This document shows positions 5,238-6,760 of a stretch of DNA of 6,760 nucleotides, piece after piece (the stretch's first letter is position 1; each line of letters begins with the position of its first letter). Under the pieces are notes generated by a model. The model was not told the DNA's origin. It did no database searches and saw nothing but the letters and a program-made list of their open reading frames with translations. Both the position numbers and the translations under genes were made by a program. This DNA comes from an uncultured Flavobacteriales bacterium (lineage in GTDB: Bacteria; Bacteroidota; Bacteroidia; Flavobacteriales; Vicingaceae), in the NCBI GenBank assembly GCA_946886085.1, contig CAMPHX010000069.1, positions 1 to 6,760 of the forward strand, read 5' to 3'.

Positions 5238-6239
5238 ATGAGTAAAATTACTGCCGCAATTACTGCTGTTAATGGCTATGTTCCTGATTATGTTTTAACG
5301 AATAAGGAATTAGAGACCATGATAGACACTTCTGATGAATGGATTGTTTCTAGAACAGGAATTCAAGAAAGAAGGATATTAAAAGGAGAAGGTAAAGGTG
5401 CATCAGTAATGGCAGCAGAAGCAGTAAAAGGATTGTGTGAAAAAAGAGGTATTTCTCCAAAAGAAATAGATTTATTAATTTGCTGTACTGTTACAGCCGA
5501 TCATATTTTTCCGGCAACAGCCAATATTATAACAGATAAAGTTGGAGCTACTAATGCTTTTGGTTTTGATCTTAATGCAGCTTGTTCAGGTTTTCTTTAC
5601 GGATTAACAACAGGTTCAAAATATGTTGAATCAGGTTCGCATAAAAAAGTAGTGGTAGTAGGAGTAGATAAAATGTCTGCTTTGGTAGATTATGAAGATA
5701 GAGCAACTTGTATCATCTTTGGAGATGGTTGTGGAGCAGTATTGTTAGAACCAAATGAAGAAGGTTTTGGAGTGAAAGATTCTATTTTAAAAAGTGATGG
5801 TTCAGGATTTCAATACCTACACCAAAAAGCTGGAGGATCTGCTTACCCACCTACATTAGAAACAGTTAAAAATAAAGAACACCATATTTTTCAAGATGGA
5901 CAACCTGTATTCAAATTTGCTGTAACTAATATGGCAGATGTTTCTGCTGAAATTATGGAAAAAAATAAGTTAACCAGTGATGATGTCGCTTGGTTAGTGC
6001 CACATCAGGCAAATAAAAGAATAATCGATGCTACAGCCAGGAGAATGGGGTTAAGTGACGAAAAAGTGATGCTTAACATTCAGCGTTATGGAAATACTAC
6101 TTCTGGTACAATACCTTTATGTTTATGGGAATGGGAAAATCAACTTAAAAAAGGAGATAATGTAATTTTATCTGCTTTTGGTGGTGGATTTACATGGGGA
6201 GCTATTTGGGTAAAATGGGCTTACGATACAAATAAATAA
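5238..6239 (+). CDS. fabH: Beta-ketoacyl-ACP synthase III (KAS III)
   Basis: FabH starts type II fatty acid synthesis in the cytosol by condensing acetyl-CoA, or branched acyl-CoA primers, with malonyl-ACP. The 333-residue length is normal (317 in E. coli). The thiolase-fold catalytic triad is complete: Cys116 in NAACSGF, His256 in VPHQANKRI and Asn286 in YGNTTSG. Other signatures are [12 protein letters not shown] (31-42), [12 protein letters not shown] (159-170) and the C-terminal [12 protein letters not shown] (311-322). The ATG at 5238 gives the expected N-terminus. It lies after the rpmF terminator and just before accB (21-base gap), so fabH and accB probably form one transcript. Unlike the E. 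coli cluster, no plsX lies between rpmF and fabH. Primer preference cannot be read here; branched primers are common in this phylum. Confidence 0.96.
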   Translation: MSKITAAITAVNGYVPDYVLTNKELETMIDTSDEWIVSRTGIQERRILKGEGKGASVMAAEAVKGLCEKRGISPKEIDLLICCTVTADHIFPATANIITDKVGATNAFGFDLNAACSGFLYGLTTGSKYVESGSHKKVVVVGVDKMSALVDYEDRATCIIFGDGCGAVLLEPNEEGFGVKDSILKSDGSGFQYLHQKAGGSAYPPTLETVKNKEHHIFQDGQPVFKFAVTNMADVSAEIMEKNKLTSDDVAWLVPHQANKRIIDATARRMGLSDEKVMLNIQRYGNTTSGTIPLCLWEWENQLKKGDNVILSAFGGGFTWGAIWVKWAYDTNK

Positions 6240-6260
6240 AATAACAAAAACAAATAAATT

Positions 6261-6760
6261 ATGAAGTCATCAGAAATTCAAGAACTAATAAAATTTGTTG
6301 CAAAATCGGGAGTTAGTGAAGTTGAAATTGAAAACAAAGATTTTAAAATCACAATAAAAACTCCTCCTTATAAAAGAGGTAATCAGCCAACTGTTGAGGT
6401 AATCAGACAAGAAGTTGTTCAACCACAACAGCAACAACAGGCTCAGCAAGCTCCTGTAGCTGCTGCTCCTCAGACACAAGCTCAAGCTGCACCTGCTGCT
6501 CCGGCAAAAGAAGCACCAAGTGAAGATGCTAATTATGTTACTATTAAGTCTCCAATGATTGGGACTTTTTATAGAAAACCTTCTCCAGACAAGCCTAACT
6601 ATGTTAGTGTTGGTGATGAGGTGAAAAACGAAACAGTAGTTTGTGTTATTGAAGCAATGAAATTATTTAACGAAATTGAAGCTGAAATTAGCGGAAAAAT
6701 CGTTAAAATTTTAGTTGATGATGGCTCTCCTGTTGAGTATGACCAACCATTGTTTTTAGT
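6261..6760 (+). CDS. accB: Biotin carboxyl carrier protein of acetyl-CoA carboxylase (3' partial)
   Basis: AccB carries the biotin that AccC carboxylates and from which the carboxyl group passes to acetyl-CoA, making the malonyl-CoA used for fatty acid synthesis. The window contains 166 complete codons and two further bases, probably lacking only the last few residues after QPLFL. Residues 1-34 form the usual N-terminal helix and strand (SEIQELIKFVAKSGVSEVEI). Residues about 52-88 form a flexible Gln/Ala/Pro linker with QPQQQQQAQQ. Residues about 91-166 are the biotinyl domain, with SPMIGTFYRKPSPD (97-110) and the biotinylation motif EAMK, where Lys134 is the modified residue. The ATG at 6261 follows the fabH stop by 21 bases with no promoter or terminator between. 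accC is expected just downstream but is not in view. Confidence 0.95.
   Translation, partial: MKSSEIQELIKFVAKSGVSEVEIENKDFKITIKTPPYKRGNQPTVEVIRQEVVQPQQQQQAQQAPVAAAPQTQAQAAPAAPAKEAPSEDANYVTIKSPMIGTFYRKPSPDKPNYVSVGDEVKNETVVCVIEAMKLFNEIEAEISGKIVKILVDDGSPVEYDQPLFL

Noticed and set aside
6285..6485. 66-codon Leu/Ser-rich open frame antisense to accB
   Set aside because: Complement of the Gln/Ala/Pro linker of AccB, which gives Leu and Ser runs; not a membrane peptide.

Overview
The window looks like chromosomal core sequence from a member of the Bacteroidetes, most likely a flavobacterium-like lineage. The DNA is strongly AT-rich and has almost no Shine-Dalgarno sites. Promoter-like matches fit the Bacteroidetes -7 consensus TAnnTTTG; the one before rpsP also has a TTG at the -33 position. 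The S16 protein carries the long charged C-terminal extension seen in this phylum. The protein sequences of RimM, YceD, FabH and AccB also fit, but the genus cannot be fixed from sequence reading alone.

Layout. Positions 1-180 hold the 3' end of an unrecognised plus-strand gene. It converges on asnB (278-2140, minus strand), which encodes a glutamine-hydrolysing asparagine synthetase; a hairpin with a U-tract lies between the two. A 187-base divergent intergenic region (2141-2327) carries a well-formed promoter for rpsP, a small leader hairpin and an inverted repeat that could be an operator. The plus strand then runs rpsP (S16) - rimM - trmN (tRNA1Val m6A37 methyltransferase) - yceD (DUF177) - rpmF (L32) - fabH - accB, with accB cut by the window end. 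Probable internal promoters lie before yceD and before fabH, and a strong palindromic terminator follows rpmF. The likely transcription units are therefore rpsP-rimM-trmN, yceD-rpmF and fabH-accB(-accC), with possible read-through between them.

How the genes work together. The first unit serves 30S assembly (S16 and the 30S maturation factor RimM) and tRNA position-37 modification. The second serves 50S assembly (YceD, associated with 23S rRNA in other bacteria, and L32). The third starts fatty acid synthesis: AccB carries biotin for acetyl-CoA carboxylase, which makes malonyl-CoA, and FabH condenses acetyl-CoA with malonyl-ACP. Linking rpmF to fabH is a widespread arrangement.

I found no mobile element, CRISPR array, tRNA, rRNA or phage gene, and nothing that amounts to a new biological system. 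The parts most worth a second look are regulatory: the palindrome embedded in the putative fabH promoter, the 30-base perfect palindrome after rpmF, the S16 leader hairpin, and the two GTG starts.
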